64,000 bases of DNA, from NCBI GenBank assembly GCA_002261195.1, contig MVBO01000065.1, forward strand, positions 1 through 64,000, read 5' to 3'. The first letter of the stretch is position 1, and the number at the start of each line of letters is the position of its first letter. The notes below the pieces were generated by a model. The model did not search any database and was not told the origin of the DNA. It saw only the letters and a program-made list of their open reading frames with translations. Below, in pieces: positions 22,222 to 33,282 of this stretch. The DNA is from Bifiguratus adelaidae (taxonomy: Eukaryota; Mucoromycota; Endogonomycetes; Endogonales). The position numbers and the translations under genes were made by a program.

Positions 22222-23020
22222 ATGTCTAAAGTAACGCTTACTAGTTCTGACCATGAGCCATTTATTGTTGACAAGGATGTCGCTGAGCGATCAGTCCTCA
22301 TCAAGAACATGCTTGAGGGTAGGAACCTTTGCTGTATGCTTTTGCTGCGCATTACTGAACATTTGGTTGTTGTAGACGTTGGCGAGACTGACGCTCCTAT
22401 TCCTTTGCCTAACGTGAATAGCAAAGTTCTCCAGAAGGTACGTAGCTTCTTGGTTCGCTTTGTCATTGTCAACGCGTTGACGAATGTCTCTTTGACAAGG
22501 TCATCAAGTGGTGCGAGCATCACCGTAATGATCCTCCCGCAACTGCTGAAGATACTCTTGATGATCGCAAGAAGAACACGGAGATTGAGGAATGGGATGC
22601 AAAATTCATGGAGGTTGACCAAGAAACTCTCTTCGAAATCATTCTGGTAGGTGTCATCGTTCCTTTTGTACCGCTTGCAGTCACACTAAAATGGCCGACT
22701 TACACTGCCTTAGGCTGCAAACTACCTGGATATCAAACCTCTACTGTAAGTCATCTCATCTTGCTTCAACATGTTACAGCTGCAGATCTTGATATATCGT
22801 TGTTTGCTTTATGCTAGTGATGTTGGTTGCAAGACGGTTGCAAATATGATTAAAGGCAAAACCCCAGAAGAAATACGAAAGACCTTCAATATTGTGAACG
22901 ATTTTACGCCCGAGGAAGAGGCTCAGATCAAAAAGGAGAATGTGAGGAACCATAGCTTGGTCTCGCTGGAGTGCATACTCACGACCTCTTCTCTTCCAGG
23001 AATGGGCCGAGGACCGTTAG
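22222..23020 (+). CDS. SKP1: SKP1, SCF ubiquitin ligase subunit
   Basis: Six short exons give a standard SKP1. [21 protein letters not shown] forms the start of the BTB/POZ fold. [19 protein letters not shown] follows, then IKWCEHH with an acidic loop. The hallmark [20 protein letters not shown] is next, then [18 protein letters not shown] and the terminal EWAEDR. The introns are all 45-80 bases with GT-AG ends. The exon junctions [19 protein letters not shown] and KEN/EWAEDR are frame-exact. SKP1 bridges cullin 1 to F-box proteins in SCF complexes. The C-terminal helices that contact F-boxes are complete, so the gene looks functional. Confidence 0.96.
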
Positions 23021-23803
23021 TGACCTAGAATGCATGTGCATATTGCAAATAAACTCTTTGTATAGTGTGATGAAAGTAATGAACATTGTATGGCCTGATC
23101 TTGCGTGTCTTCATGCTGCGCTCTTTAATATCAACTGTGCCTTCCATGACGCCCAGTGAATGAAGGTTTCTGCTGTCCAAAGAAGTCACACAATTTGTTC
23201 TCAAAGCCAGTTTAGCGTCACTGGCTTGGAGTGAAGCGCTCCACGCGATCGGCCTATCCAGCCTCCCATCCCCGTGCCACCGCCCCAAGTGAAACAGTGA
23301 CCACGCTTTGAGTTGCCGTGAAACACCAATACTGATGGCCATACCAAAAGAGGTAATCCGCGACGAGAAAATTTTTCATAACAGAATGATGATGTGCAAT
23401 GTGTCCAAAGTGCAGAAGCGCCAATCCCTCCGGGACACGCCCTATTCAAGGATTTCACGCTCATTTGATCTTAAACTCATACACCGCACTTCACGCCACA
23501 AGCCATCAGTAAAAGCTCAGAGCTGCCATAAATTCGCGTCATGGCGTGTTTTGATCTAAGGGACGGGTTTCCACGGACAACACACAACGAGATTGACTTG
23601 CCATGTTTGACCTAGTCATGAATGGAATTCATGTGAACATGGGCCATGGCTATTTAGAGCGCTGGTATTACCCATTCATATTATTCACTGTATTTGGAAA
23701 TAAATCCGGCAATTACCGTTGTGTTGTCCGACAAAAAGGGTCCAACTTATCTTGGCAACTTAGACCTTTCTTCTTTTTCCCTTCCCGGTTGGAGTGGATT
23801 CGT
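23021..23803. other. Intergenic region
   Basis: This separates SKP1 and the methyltransferase gene, both on the plus strand. The open frames present are short and have no recognised motif. It presumably contains the methyltransferase promoter. Confidence 0.35.
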
Positions 23804-25324
23804 ATGGGCAATTCGGGTTCGAAGCCTTTTAGAAGAGATGTACAAGACGAAGAGGTAGAGTCTCTCGACGCATCGCCGTCCACCACGCCCATCAGGTGCG
23901 GTGTACCTTACGGATGGCTACATCACGAAACAAGCACGTTTGAAGAAGCGGACGCACAGGTGGATCAGTTGAACAGTTTACATTGGATGCTTAAGCTCGC
24001 TTTTGATGGGTCAGTATTGCGAGTGACATGACGACATGACGACATGACGCTGAATACTGGCGCTAGATTCTTCAAATCACCTATTGAAACAGAGTTGAAA
24101 GAGGGCATTGAAGTCCTTGATATAGCGTAAGTGTTAGTGTGAGTTTTCCCGATCAAAGGTAGGGCTGACGTGCGCTCTCGGTAGTTGTGGAGCAGGTAAG
24201 GTGACTGCCAGATACGATAGCAGAGTGGAATGCTCAACGCTCACTGGTATCCGTGAATAGGTACTTGGGTCCTGGTGAGTTGCACAATCGCATGGGGCTC
24301 CGAATATGTGCATAATAGTTTAACTTTCTATAGGAAATGGCCGACACTTACCCTCAGAGTAAATTCCACGGCATAGGGCGCCATGCCCTATTTCCCACGA
24401 CCATCAAGCCACCAAACGCTATTTTTCACACTCATGACATGCTAGAATCACGACATCCCACGGTACCAGCGCGCCCGGCCCCACCGACCACACCCATACC
24501 CAGCATACCCCTGCGGTCAAACACCCAGATGTCTCGACCACGCTCCGCGCAAGCGCATCGTACACCCCCTCCAGTCACCCCTCGGCCTCGTTTGCTTAGT
24601 AGATCAAAACACGCCCCTCGAACCCGCTCACTCAGTAATCCACCTCCTCCACCTTCACATTTAACATCCCTACCCATGGCATCGACAACCAGCCTTTCTC
24701 TGCCGAATCGGCCTCCCAATTTGTCGCTTTTCGAGGACAATACATTTGATTTCGTTCATGTACGAAACGTGGCCCTTGCCATACCACAAGATCAATGGAT
24801 TCCTTTTGTTAGAGAAATTGCAAGGGTCACCAAACCAGACGGTTGGGTCGAATTCGCCGAGGTGAGTCAATCTTGCATTATTTCGAGCATCCCATTGACC
24901 TCTCCTAGTGGGATCACGAACCTTATAATTCAGGGCCCCGGTACACGTCCACGATCCGTCAATGTAAGTGTGAACGTATATCGCGCGTCCATTGTACTCA
25001 ACCTTTTCAGATCAACGCATTCTCGTCGAGGCGAAACGCAACCATGCGCTTCCTCAACTCATGCCGCGGATATTATCGACAAGGCCCTTCAAAAGCCTGT
25101 TTGGCGATTACGTTTCTGTACCTTTAGCATGGGGTGGTCCATTAGGCGACTTGTTCTCACAGTATGTACTCAATGACCTCACACGAGGAAACCAAGAAGT
25201 TTCCCGTCTCGATTCACACTCGGAAGAATCGGTCAAGGAAGAATGGACGCAGACGCAAGCCTTTGGCAACTGGTGGTTCTGGTGTGCTCAGGTCCATAAA
25301 GTCAAAAATGATGATGTCATGTGA
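23804..25324 (+). CDS. SAM-dependent methyltransferase (TAM-like) with a proline-rich insertion
   Basis: The ATG at 23804 starts MGNSGSKPFRRD, whose Met-Gly start could be N-myristoylated. Successive short exons read LHWMLKLAFDG, RFFKSPIETELKEG, then motif I as VLDIACGAGTWVLEMADTYPQSKFHG. Post-I (ALFPTTIKPPNAIF) and LFEDNTFDFVHVR (motif II) follow, then VREIARVTKPDGWVEFAE (motif III). The C-terminal part has YVSVPLAWGGPLGDLFSQ. The pattern matches the methyltransferases common in Mucoromycota and Glomeromycotina. Unusually, about 90 residues rich in Pro, Ser and Arg sit between the acidic loop and motif II (about 24445-24715), where relatives have only a few residues. Five or six introns are needed. 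One at about 24014-24065 contains a short tandem repeat. Confidence 0.8.
24023..24049 (+). repeat. Short tandem repeat in a methyltransferase intron
   Basis: The 8-base unit ACATGACG is repeated three times in tandem inside the intron between the LAFDG and FFKSP exons. It is a small direct repeat; no function is proposed. Confidence 0.7.
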
Positions 25325-25553
25325 TGTCATAGAGAAAAAGCTGGGCTTTTGAACTTCCACTTGTTTCTACCTTATATCCTCTTCTTCTTTACGCTTGTTT
25401 TCTCTTTCTCTCTCTCTCTGCTCTCTCATTTTGCTCTCTATTGCTACGAGCAAAAAGGGATATATTCTCTGAAGAAGGATTACGGGCTGCAGATTCTACT
25501 TCAGCCCAGAGAAATAAAGAGTACAAGGACGATTGACGAAAAAGCTTGGCATA

Positions 25554-27713
25554 ATGGCGTTCCACGGCCCCATCGTGTTGGACAAGGTCGCTATACAGCA
25601 GCGTTTATCCAGTCTTGTACGATCAGCCATCACCAAGATTCAGGCGCACATACCAAACTCGTTGAAACATACATTGTCACAGCCTGCATTTGCTTCCGGT
25701 ATGAGCGAAGCAGGCGCGAGAACCATGTTTGATACAATGTCAAATACCATAAGCAGCAGCGCCTACCAACCCTCCTTCATCAATTTCTTTGTGTCTAGCT
25801 ACTTTATGGTCCTTGTGTTTCTGGTAAGTTTGCACGCCATGTTTCTGTTTTTCAAGGATTGATGTTGTCTCTAGTCACTTGTGATGAATCGTATCCACGC
25901 CATCGTCACTCCACAGGTGTCCACGCCGCTTCCCTTTTTTTCCAGGCTCGCTGTACGCATCCCATCCCTCTTCTTTCTCATCAAATCATCCTTTCACCTA
26001 TCGGCATTCTTGCTTAACCTCTACAATATCCGCCAGTTCAGCGTATCTCTGGGAATACCTGGACTTTTTCATCTCTACAAGGTTGTCATACCCATCCCAA
26101 GAGTGTGGAGAGAAGGGGCACTGGCGATCAAGGGGCAAGAGATTTTGTGGGGTACATTCAAAGCCATGAGCTCAGTCACGGTCATTGAGACATTCTGCAA
26201 GTACGTAAACGGTGACAGTGCATGATATGGGGAGACTAACGCTCTTTCTTTTAGCTGTGCAGAAAGACGTCCGTTGGCGCAAGAGCATACCGTGTCGCTG
26301 TTCGAATGGTCACTGGTCCTCTACTTTACCACAGGCGGCAATGAAATTCTTCACATTGCGTTGATTCAGACGCTCCAACTTCTTGCGTTACAGCTACTGT
26401 ACCTGCATCCGCGGGGGCACAACTACAAGCTCATCCCAACCACCTTCTTTGGCATCGTTGCGCAAATCCACTTTGTATACTCTGTCCTCACGGCCAGCAA
26501 CCAGTATCCCTCTCTTCACTTCCTCGCCCGACTGCCGGAATTTGTGGTCATGTGCATCATTGTGCTCTCTTGCGGTATCCATCTTTGCGCCATGTGCCTC
26601 TCGTGCAATTTTAGGCGGCAAATGTTTGATCCGCATGGTCTTCCTTCGCTCAATGAAGATTTTGCCGTTGCCATCTTCAAGGTTTGCAGCGCCTGCTTGG
26701 AGGCTACCAACGGCATTGGTTTCCGGAATGAAGCCGAAGGCATCAGAGCCGTTCGAGGTACCGTCGTGGATCGGTGCGTGGAGAAATGGGTCAATGGCGT
26801 TGCTGTTCGAGGAAGACGTCCCTCCTTTCCCACTACATCGACGTCTCGAAAGAGTTTTGAACCCGACTTTCCAGATGACATGCTTGAATCGCTCTTTGAA
26901 CGCGAGATTGTGGATATACCCCCATCTCCGGATGAAGGTGTCGTGTCCAATTATCGTCGTGTCCGATTAGATCATTTACGTGAGTTCTGGCGGAATTTCG
27001 CGGATGTGATGGGCAAGATTTGGTCATGGATGAAGAAGACAGTTTCGTGGACAAGGTCGTCTGCGGATATTGTGCAAAAGGCGGAAGATGACGAGGGCGA
27101 AAACGAGGAAACAGCTATTGAGCAAGAAGATGTCTGGTTTCAACAGTTTTTGCGCAATGATCCAGCACTCTATAACGAAGAAGCAAGCGAGGATGATTGG
27201 ATACCCTGGGGAGTCGAAGAGGACCTTGATCAGGTTGACGATGATGCCAGCAGCGACGACGAAATGGAGGAACAAGAGGAAGAACAAGAGGAAGAACAGG
27301 CGCTCATGGAAGAGACTGTTCATCTCGCCATGGATCTTAACCACATGGACGATCCACCCGCTCAACGCACCCTGTCCTCCTTCTTTTCAACCCCTCAACC
27401 CTCTCCGTCACTCCTCTCCATCTTTGTCACGCACACCCTACATCCTGCTGCCCTCACCCGACGTCGCTTCCAACGCCTAACTACTACCGGAACGCAATCC
27501 CTCTTCCACCTTATCCAACATCGTCGCACCTCCGCACCCACACCAACCCATTGTGTAATTTGCCAAACCGAAGCGAGATCCATCATCCTCCGACCTTGCT
27601 GTTGCCTCGTCCTCTGCGATGGATGTAGACAAGACATGGCTGCTCGCAAATTCAAACATTGTCCCACCTGCAGACGCCAAGTTGAAGGTTATAGCAGAGT
27701 GTACTGGCCTTAG
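25554..27713 (+). CDS. Multi-pass membrane protein with C-terminal RING finger (Asi1/Asi3-like)
   Basis: Three exons (introns near 25824-25874 and 26202-26254) start at MAFHGPIVLDK and encode about 685 residues. The N-terminal half has several hydrophobic segments (FFVSSYFMVLVFL, FLIKSSFHLSAFLL, LQLLALQLLYL, FVVMCIIVLSCGI). A long acidic cytosolic or nucleosolic stretch with EEQEEEQEEEQ follows. A RING-type finger closes the protein: CVICQTEARSIILRP, CCCLVLCDGC and CPTCRRQ. In yeast, Asi1 and Asi3 are inner-nuclear-membrane ubiquitin ligases with this layout. The similarity is architectural, so the name is tentative. The usual His of the RING (PCGH) is replaced by Cys here (PCCC). A role as an E3 ligase is inferred from the finger. 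Confidence 0.72.
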
Positions 27714-28096
27714 GGACACTGTGTACATACGTGTGAAATGTAAAGCTTATAACGCCCTCAATGTGTGATATCACAATTCATCACATGTTAGCATAATGGC
27801 TGACAAAGCCCGCTATTACCTTTACCCACATCATCCCACGGCGAGAAATGCACAGGCAGCTGGGTGACACGATTCAACTCCAGCCATGAGCAGCGAATGG
27901 CTGATCCCCGTGGTTATCCTCCATCTGCGTTGCATCCTTGCCTAGTTGATCATTCCACCAACCATACATACCTTCATTCACACTTCAAAGGCTCAACATT
28001 GTGCATCGCGTGTGATTACATAATGCAGTGTTAAATGTCACATTGTGATGCTCTGGTTTATGTAAGCCCTTCCACGCCTTTTATTACCAACAGCTA
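27714..28096. other. Intergenic region
   Basis: This lies between the RING gene and the bZIP gene on the same strand and likely contains the bZIP promoter. I see no further gene. Confidence 0.4.
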
Positions 28097-28921
28097 ATGG
28101 AAGAGGACGACAAGAAGCAACGCAAGAAACCTCGTGACCCATCCATACGCGCACTTCAGAACAGAACAGCTCAACGATTGTTTCGTGAGCGCAAGGCCAA
28201 CTATGTCAAGGAGCTAGAGACCAAGTTGGCCCAGGCAGAGAAGGACAAGGTTGATTTCGCTACGGAATTGCGACGGTCAGCTCAGTCGCTGGTGGAAGAG
28301 AATGGACGGCTCAAAACGGTGGTGCTGGGGTTGCAAAGAAGAAATGAGGAACTGGAACAGAGGGTGTCCGGCAAGACGGTCGATGGGGTTGCGGCGTGCC
28401 CGACCTGCTCATGTACTTGTAAAAGGTCATCCATGACCGGTATCAGCTTGCCACCGCCTCCACCGTTACCTTGTCTGGCCGACTATGGCCCCAAAACCCT
28501 TCCTCTTCCATATCCTTCCAAACCCACCACGCCACCTTTTCCGGTCGATGTCAAGGTCGACTTGCCACCCATCAAACTTCCCAGCGAAAGCGAGTCCGAC
28601 AAGGAGGATCAACAGGGCAAGCAGTTCTGCCGCGACCTCGTTTCCTCTCTATCCTCCAACAAGCGCAAGTCGGATGATGAGTCATGTCCAGCCAAACGAC
28701 CATGTACTCAATTAGAGACCGATACAATAGATGGAGATGGGAAACGGTATATTCCTTGTTCGACCGTTTGGGAACTCTTCTCCATCTACGTCCACACTCA
28801 TCAACTCTCTATTGAACAACTCATTAATCGACTCAAGTTGCGTACCAAACATGGCAAACAGGGACCGATGGTCCAGGAAGACGCTGTGCTGGAAGCGTTG
28901 CAGGGTTTCGGTTTAAAATAA
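28097..28921 (+). CDS. bZIP transcription factor, AP-1/Yap-like
   Basis: This intronless gene encodes 274 residues. The basic region is RALQNRTAQRLFRERKANY (residues about 19-37), the fungal AP-1 type with the NRxAQxxFR signature. A leucine zipper follows with heptads around LETKLAQAEKDKVDF and ENGRLKTVVLGLQ. A small Cys cluster (CPTCSCTC) is at about 97-104. The C-terminal 60 residues (from YIPCSTVWELFSIYVHTH) form a predicted helical region. Yap/Pap1 relatives control oxidative and xenobiotic stress genes, but the redox Cys-rich domains of Yap1 are not clearly present, so the regulon is unknown. Its stop lies 16 bases from the stop of the convergent Nudix-eIF2B gene. Confidence 0.9.
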   Translation: MEEDDKKQRKKPRDPSIRALQNRTAQRLFRERKANYVKELETKLAQAEKDKVDFATELRRSAQSLVEENGRLKTVVLGLQRRNEELEQRVSGKTVDGVAACPTCSCTCKRSSMTGISLPPPPPLPCLADYGPKTLPLPYPSKPTTPPFPVDVKVDLPPIKLPSESESDKEDQQGKQFCRDLVSSLSSNKRKSDDESCPAKRPCTQLETDTIDGDGKRYIPCSTVWELFSIYVHTHQLSIEQLINRLKLRTKHGKQGPMVQEDAVLEALQGFGLK

Positions 28922-28937
28922 TGAGATGTGTATTGTA

Positions 28938-30434
28938 TTATAGAGGCATAAAGACCTCATGCACACGCCGCTGAAGATCGGTGCACCATGCGTCTAGATG
29001 GCTAGTCGGGACAATCCCTGCATCCGTGATGAGCGTATCGATATACTCCAGAGGCACCGTCTCAAAGTAGACATTGCGGACCTTGCCGAGTTGGCTTAAT
29101 TGGTCTTGCCTGTAGCTTGCCGTCACCTCTTCCACCGCGTTCTCCTCAGCGGCTTCTTCCTTGCCGTCTTCGCCCTCGATTTCCGCTTCGGTTCGATGAC
29201 CCTGTGCACCGACATGCTTAAATCGCGCTCGACCGTCGCTAAAGATCCGGGTTGGTGGAGCCACCTTATCCCGTCGAGAGACGACAATGACCTCGGCCTT
29301 GTGGACCGTATGCGCCAGGACGGCCAACATGGTCGAACCGACCTTGTTCCGCACACCCTTGTACAGAGCATCGGCGCCTATAACCACATAATCACATTCA
29401 GCCATAAAGACAGCCGCCTGCGCTTCCGTGATGATTTGCACGTCGTTTTTAAGCGATTGAGCAAGCGCCACGCCTTCATTCAGCGGCCTTGACTCGCAAA
29501 TAGTCACCTTGGCCTTTGGTAAGGCTTGTAAACAGGCCGCGACAGCCGAAGAATACGACAAGGTCATGATACGTGCATCTTGCGGTACGTGATCCACAAA
29601 GACACGTACCAAGCTATTGTCCATCCGTGCATTTTCCTGAATCTGCGTTCGCACATTGTCCAAAACGGTCGCTTCAAAATCGTCCAAATCGTCCTCTTGC
29701 ATATCTTGTACCGCTTGTCGTGCGTGATTGAGGGTGGTTGTCAAGGTGAACAACCGTGGATTTTGCATGTTGGGTCGGATGGCGCACAAGTACCATGCAG
29801 CCGTCATGTAGGCATTGTACAATTGGGTTGTGCTGTGGCACTCAAACGGAGCTTTTCGATACACGCGTGAGGCAATCATATCGGCAAACGATTCAAGCGC
29901 CTTGGTGGCCATCTGTTGGGCTCCCAATGCTCGGTCGGCATAGAGTTGTTGCAAGGCCTGGTGTACCTGTTCGGGCAGGTAGACGCTTCTAAACGTCTGA
30001 ACCAGATCAGGTACCGTCTTGAACGTCTGTATTTTTTCTGGCTCTATCCATTCGTACGTTTCGTGCTCCCAATCAATCTGTATGGACGTGTGCGCCATGG
30101 AAAATAGGAAGGGATAGACGTGCCACACCGTATCGTCGTTGGGAATGACGAGTGGTCGACCTGACCGCACCAAAGTCAGGTCTTTCGCGTCTACTGACAA
30201 TTCTTCTTGTAGTTCAGTCAGTGCTCTATCGTAGGCGCACTGGTCCGTGCCCTCTATCGACCCACTGACTCCACACCAGTGGTGTCTGCAAAGACATGCG
30301 CGTGCAAGGTGAGATCATGTCTACACCCCCAACACTGGCACTTACTGAAAGGTATGGACCTTGTCGCTTCGCTTCAGCAACAATAACTTGCCTTTGCAAT
30401 GCACAAAGCTTGTTACCACATATCGGTCCCTCAT
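28938..30434 (-). CDS. Nudix domain fused to an eIF2B/MTR-1-P isomerase-like domain
   Basis: Two exons (30434-30346 and 30285-28938) encode 478 residues. The N-terminal part (MRDRYVVTSFVHCKGKLLLL, then WCGVSGSIEGTDQ, ALTELQEELSV, and VYPFLFSM) is a Nudix fold whose catalytic box is degenerate: the Arg of the REUxEE core is replaced (TELQEE). The C-terminal part (about 150-478), with RIMTLSYSSAVAACL, VTICESRPLNEG, CDYVVIGADALYKG and VRNVYFETVPLEYIDTLITD, is the eIF2B alpha/beta/delta and methylthioribose-phosphate isomerase fold. Such fusions are known in fungi, but their substrate is not settled. The frame stays open upstream to 30848, but family alignments begin at MRDRYVV. A short divergent region separates it from the sulfotransferase-like gene. 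Confidence 0.87.
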
Positions 30435-30889
30435 GGTCTTGCACCCCCAAGTGTGAAATTCCTTCCCTTTTTGGGGTGCCGGTGTTCCATTGTTTGGCGC
30501 AGACGGCGATGGAACGGCAGTAATAAGAAGCAACGTAATGTGACAAGGGGTGTCAGGCGATGGAGGAGGTACAGGCAAGAGGTGGGCTGCTTTAGATACA
30601 CCTAGCGATGCTCGATGCTTGATCAAAACGCTATTTTGAACGGGCAAATATCTCACACCGGGCATACGTGCGTCATTGGACCATCGCACCATGGATAACG
30701 GCCCGCGACACCGAATCGTTATGCCTCCCCATGTGCGATCGCCCATCATGCGCAATCCTTTCCGGATCCAAGGTGCAACCACGCGCATCAGAACGTGACC
30801 AGACACTTCAGCAGTCACTCTAGCGTAGAATTGGAAGCCAATGAACACCTGCGCTGCGCTCTCGCTCCTTTTCTCTCACTTGTGTCATC
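30435..30889. other. Divergent promoter region
   Basis: This lies between the Nudix-eIF2B and sulfotransferase-like genes. The minus frame of the Nudix gene is open through nearly all of it without a clear domain, so a longer N-terminus cannot be excluded. I see no other gene. Confidence 0.35.
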
Positions 30890-31702
30890 ATGCGTCAACC
30901 AACAATATTATGGTGTCATCCACGATCGTGTTCAACGGCCTTTGAGCGGACCTTCCTTAACCGACCCGACTATGAGTGCTTTCACGAACCGTACACGGAT
31001 GCTTACTACTTTGGTCCTGAACGAGTCCATCCCCGATACAGAGACGCAAGCAAATGTCCACAGGTTGAGCGATCAACTGTCACCTACGCTATGGCAACAC
31101 AGCGCATCTTGTATGGTCGTCAAAAGACCGACAAGAAGCTTTTCGTGAAGGACATGCCGTACCTACTGGGGACATGCAAGGAAGAGTTTGAACGTCGGGT
31201 GGGCCGAGAGAACCTGCAAAAGATGCAACATACCTTTCTTATCCGAGATCCCGCCAAGGCCATCAAGTCGCTCTATCGAATCACCCAAGGCAATAATGCC
31301 GAAAAGGGCGATGACGAGGGCTTCTTGTTTGAGGATTTCGATCCGAATGAAGTAGGCATCAAGGAACTCGCTACCTTTATGCGATACGTCAAGGAAGATC
31401 TCGGTCAACCTATCGTGGTCGTGGATGCCGATGCACTTATCAAGGACGCCGAAGGGCAATTGCGACTCTATTGTAAAGGCATCGGCGAACAGTTCGATGA
31501 GCGGATGGTCAGTTGGGAAGCCAAAAAGGTGGATCACTTTCAGACGTGGAATGGCTGGCATCATACCGCCGAGCAATCGACTGGCTTTTCTAGCAATATT
31601 CAGCACAAGGATACGCCCGAACGCACCTATCCCGACATTGTATACCAAACGATCGACGACTGCCAAGTGGCCTATCGATACATGCGTAGCTTCTTGCCGT
31701 AG
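30890..31702 (+). CDS. Sulfotransferase-family P-loop protein
   Basis: This intronless gene encodes 270 residues. The N-terminus ILWCHPRSCSTAFERTFLN is the 5'-phosphosulfate-binding P-loop of the fungal sulfotransferase-like family. A central HTFLIRDPAKAIKSLYR resembles the 3'-phosphate site (R-D-P...S). The rest, with VVVDADALIKDAEGQLRLYC and a closing YQTIDDCQVAYRYM, follows the family pattern. Such proteins are predicted to transfer sulfate from PAPS, but the acceptor is unknown. No signal peptide or membrane helix is visible, so it is expected to be cytosolic. Confidence 0.88.
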   Translation: MRQPTILWCHPRSCSTAFERTFLNRPDYECFHEPYTDAYYFGPERVHPRYRDASKCPQVERSTVTYAMATQRILYGRQKTDKKLFVKDMPYLLGTCKEEFERRVGRENLQKMQHTFLIRDPAKAIKSLYRITQGNNAEKGDDEGFLFEDFDPNEVGIKELATFMRYVKEDLGQPIVVVDADALIKDAEGQLRLYCKGIGEQFDERMVSWEAKKVDHFQTWNGWHHTAEQSTGFSSNIQHKDTPERTYPDIVYQTIDDCQVAYRYMRSFLP

Positions 31703-31839
31703 AGACTAGACACTTGCTCTTTTGCTTCTCCCTACCCTTCTTTCCCCCTCTCATAGATGCTAGCGGTGTTCTGTTTGCCATTAAAGAGGTCCAATCCTAT
31801 ACAGAACGCGCAAACTCCATCAAGCTTTTAATAGATGGT

Positions 31840-33258
31840 CTATACGGACGACGACGATAATGATAAGTTCTTTACAATGACCAGACGAGGATGGGTAAAC
31901 TGTTCAAAGCTAAACTTGCCTCGATAGGCACCGACACCGCTTGCACCAAGACCACCGAGAGGCATACGAGCGTCTCCAATCGTCGTCAACACGTCATTCA
32001 CTCCGCAGCCTCCACTGGGTACGCGGCTCACCACGTCTTCAGCGTCTTCTAGCGCTCCAAAAACGTAGAGAGCCAAAGGGGTATCTCGGCTGTTGATGTA
32101 GTCGACAATGGCGTCCACGTCGGGCAGTGTCAGTATGGGCAGAAATGGACCAAAGATCTCGGACTCTAGAATCTCATCACCGACTTGAGCGCGCGAGACA
32201 AGGGGAGGAAGAAAGAGGGTGGCCTGATTGGGTTTCAGGTCACCGACGAACCCTCCTTTGCCCCTCTCAATGATACGATCCGCCATGCCTTTCAAGCGAT
32301 GGAAGGCACGTTCGTGAACAATGTGCGATACGAGCGGGTTCTCGGACAAGCCATCCTTGACCTTGACCCCTTCCAAGAGCTCTTGCTCGAGCGCCTGTTG
32401 CAGCTCCGATTGGATCTTGGGTGAGCAGACAATGTAATCGGGTGAGACGCACACCTGACCGCTGCCGGTAAGTTTTCCCCTCGCAATCGCTTTGGCGGAT
32501 TCCTGGATGTTGGCAGAGTCCAGGACGACCGTGGGTGATTTGCCTCCGAGTTCGAGCAATACGGGCGTCAATCGCTCGGCCGCCTTGATCATCACTGTTC
32601 TACGGTGAGTTGCGGGTAGCATGAACCATCCCTACTTGTCTTGCCGACCAGTCTCGTTCCCTCCCGTAAAGACAATAAAGTCCCAGCGATCCAAACTCAA
32701 TAGACCTTTGGATGTCTCCACATCTCCCTCCTCGACCCTGACCACCCGAGGATCAAGGTACTCTTGCACCAGTTCCTTGATTAACCTTGATCCATGAGGA
32801 GCCCATTCACTTGGCTTGATGAGCGCGACATTGCCAGCAGCAATGACACCGACAAGGGGCTGAAAGGCCAGCACAAGCGCCGCATTCCATGGACTAATAA
32901 TCAACACGGCACCAAAAGGTTCCTGCCGTACCTAAGCCCAATCTATCAGACGCTTTGCCCAACCCCTTATCTCCACACCCCCTACCTGCTTTTTATACGG
33001 ACCATCAACAGCCTCCTGAACCGTCATCCACGCTTCTAAGTGCGCTAGAGCATAGCTACACTCGTCCTCGATCACACCACATGTAAAAGGTCCCATATCA
33101 TGGCCCAGGTCAGCGCGAGAAGCAGCCGTGATACGATCCACATTCTCAGTAATGGCGCGTTGAATGGCCCGTATCTGTTCCCTTCTAAACGCCAGTGAAC
33201 GCGTTAACCCAGACCTAAAGCTTTTCTTGAGTGCGCTCAAGTGTTCCATGTGTGACAT
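31840..33258 (-). CDS. Class 3 (fatty) aldehyde dehydrogenase
   Basis: Exons begin at MSHMEHLSALKKSFRSGL (ATG at 33256-33258). A 54-base intron (GTAGGG...CTTAG) contains an in-frame TAG, so splicing is required. VRQEPFGAVLIISPWNAALV follows. A second intron precedes TVMIKAAERLTP and LLELGGKSP with the catalytic Glu. GSGQVCVSPDYIV carries the nucleophilic Cys, and ILESEIFGPFLPIL and GGLGASGVGAYRG are the late class 3 motifs. Class 3 ALDHs (ALDH3A2/Hfd1) oxidise long-chain fatty aldehydes with NAD. The usual FTGS cofactor loop reads FTGGNETGR here, and there is no C-terminal membrane anchor. Its start codon is 24 bases from that of the divergent VAP gene. Confidence 0.92.
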
Positions 33259-33282
33259 CCCCACTTTTTTGCCGTCATCCAA

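Noticed and set aside
27270..27300. GAACAAGAGGAA repeat in the RING gene
   Set aside because: It encodes an EEQ-rich acidic linker; no separate element.
30435..30848. Minus-strand open extension of the Nudix-eIF2B gene
   Set aside because: It is open by chance length, matches no Nudix N-terminus and overlaps the divergent promoter. The family begins at MRDRYVV.
32930..33000. In-frame TAG in the aldehyde dehydrogenase between the first two exons
   Set aside because: A 54-base intron (GTAGGG...GGCTTAG) with good ends removes it and joins YKKQ to VRQEPFG in frame, so this is not a nonsense mutation, unlike the cyclase gene.
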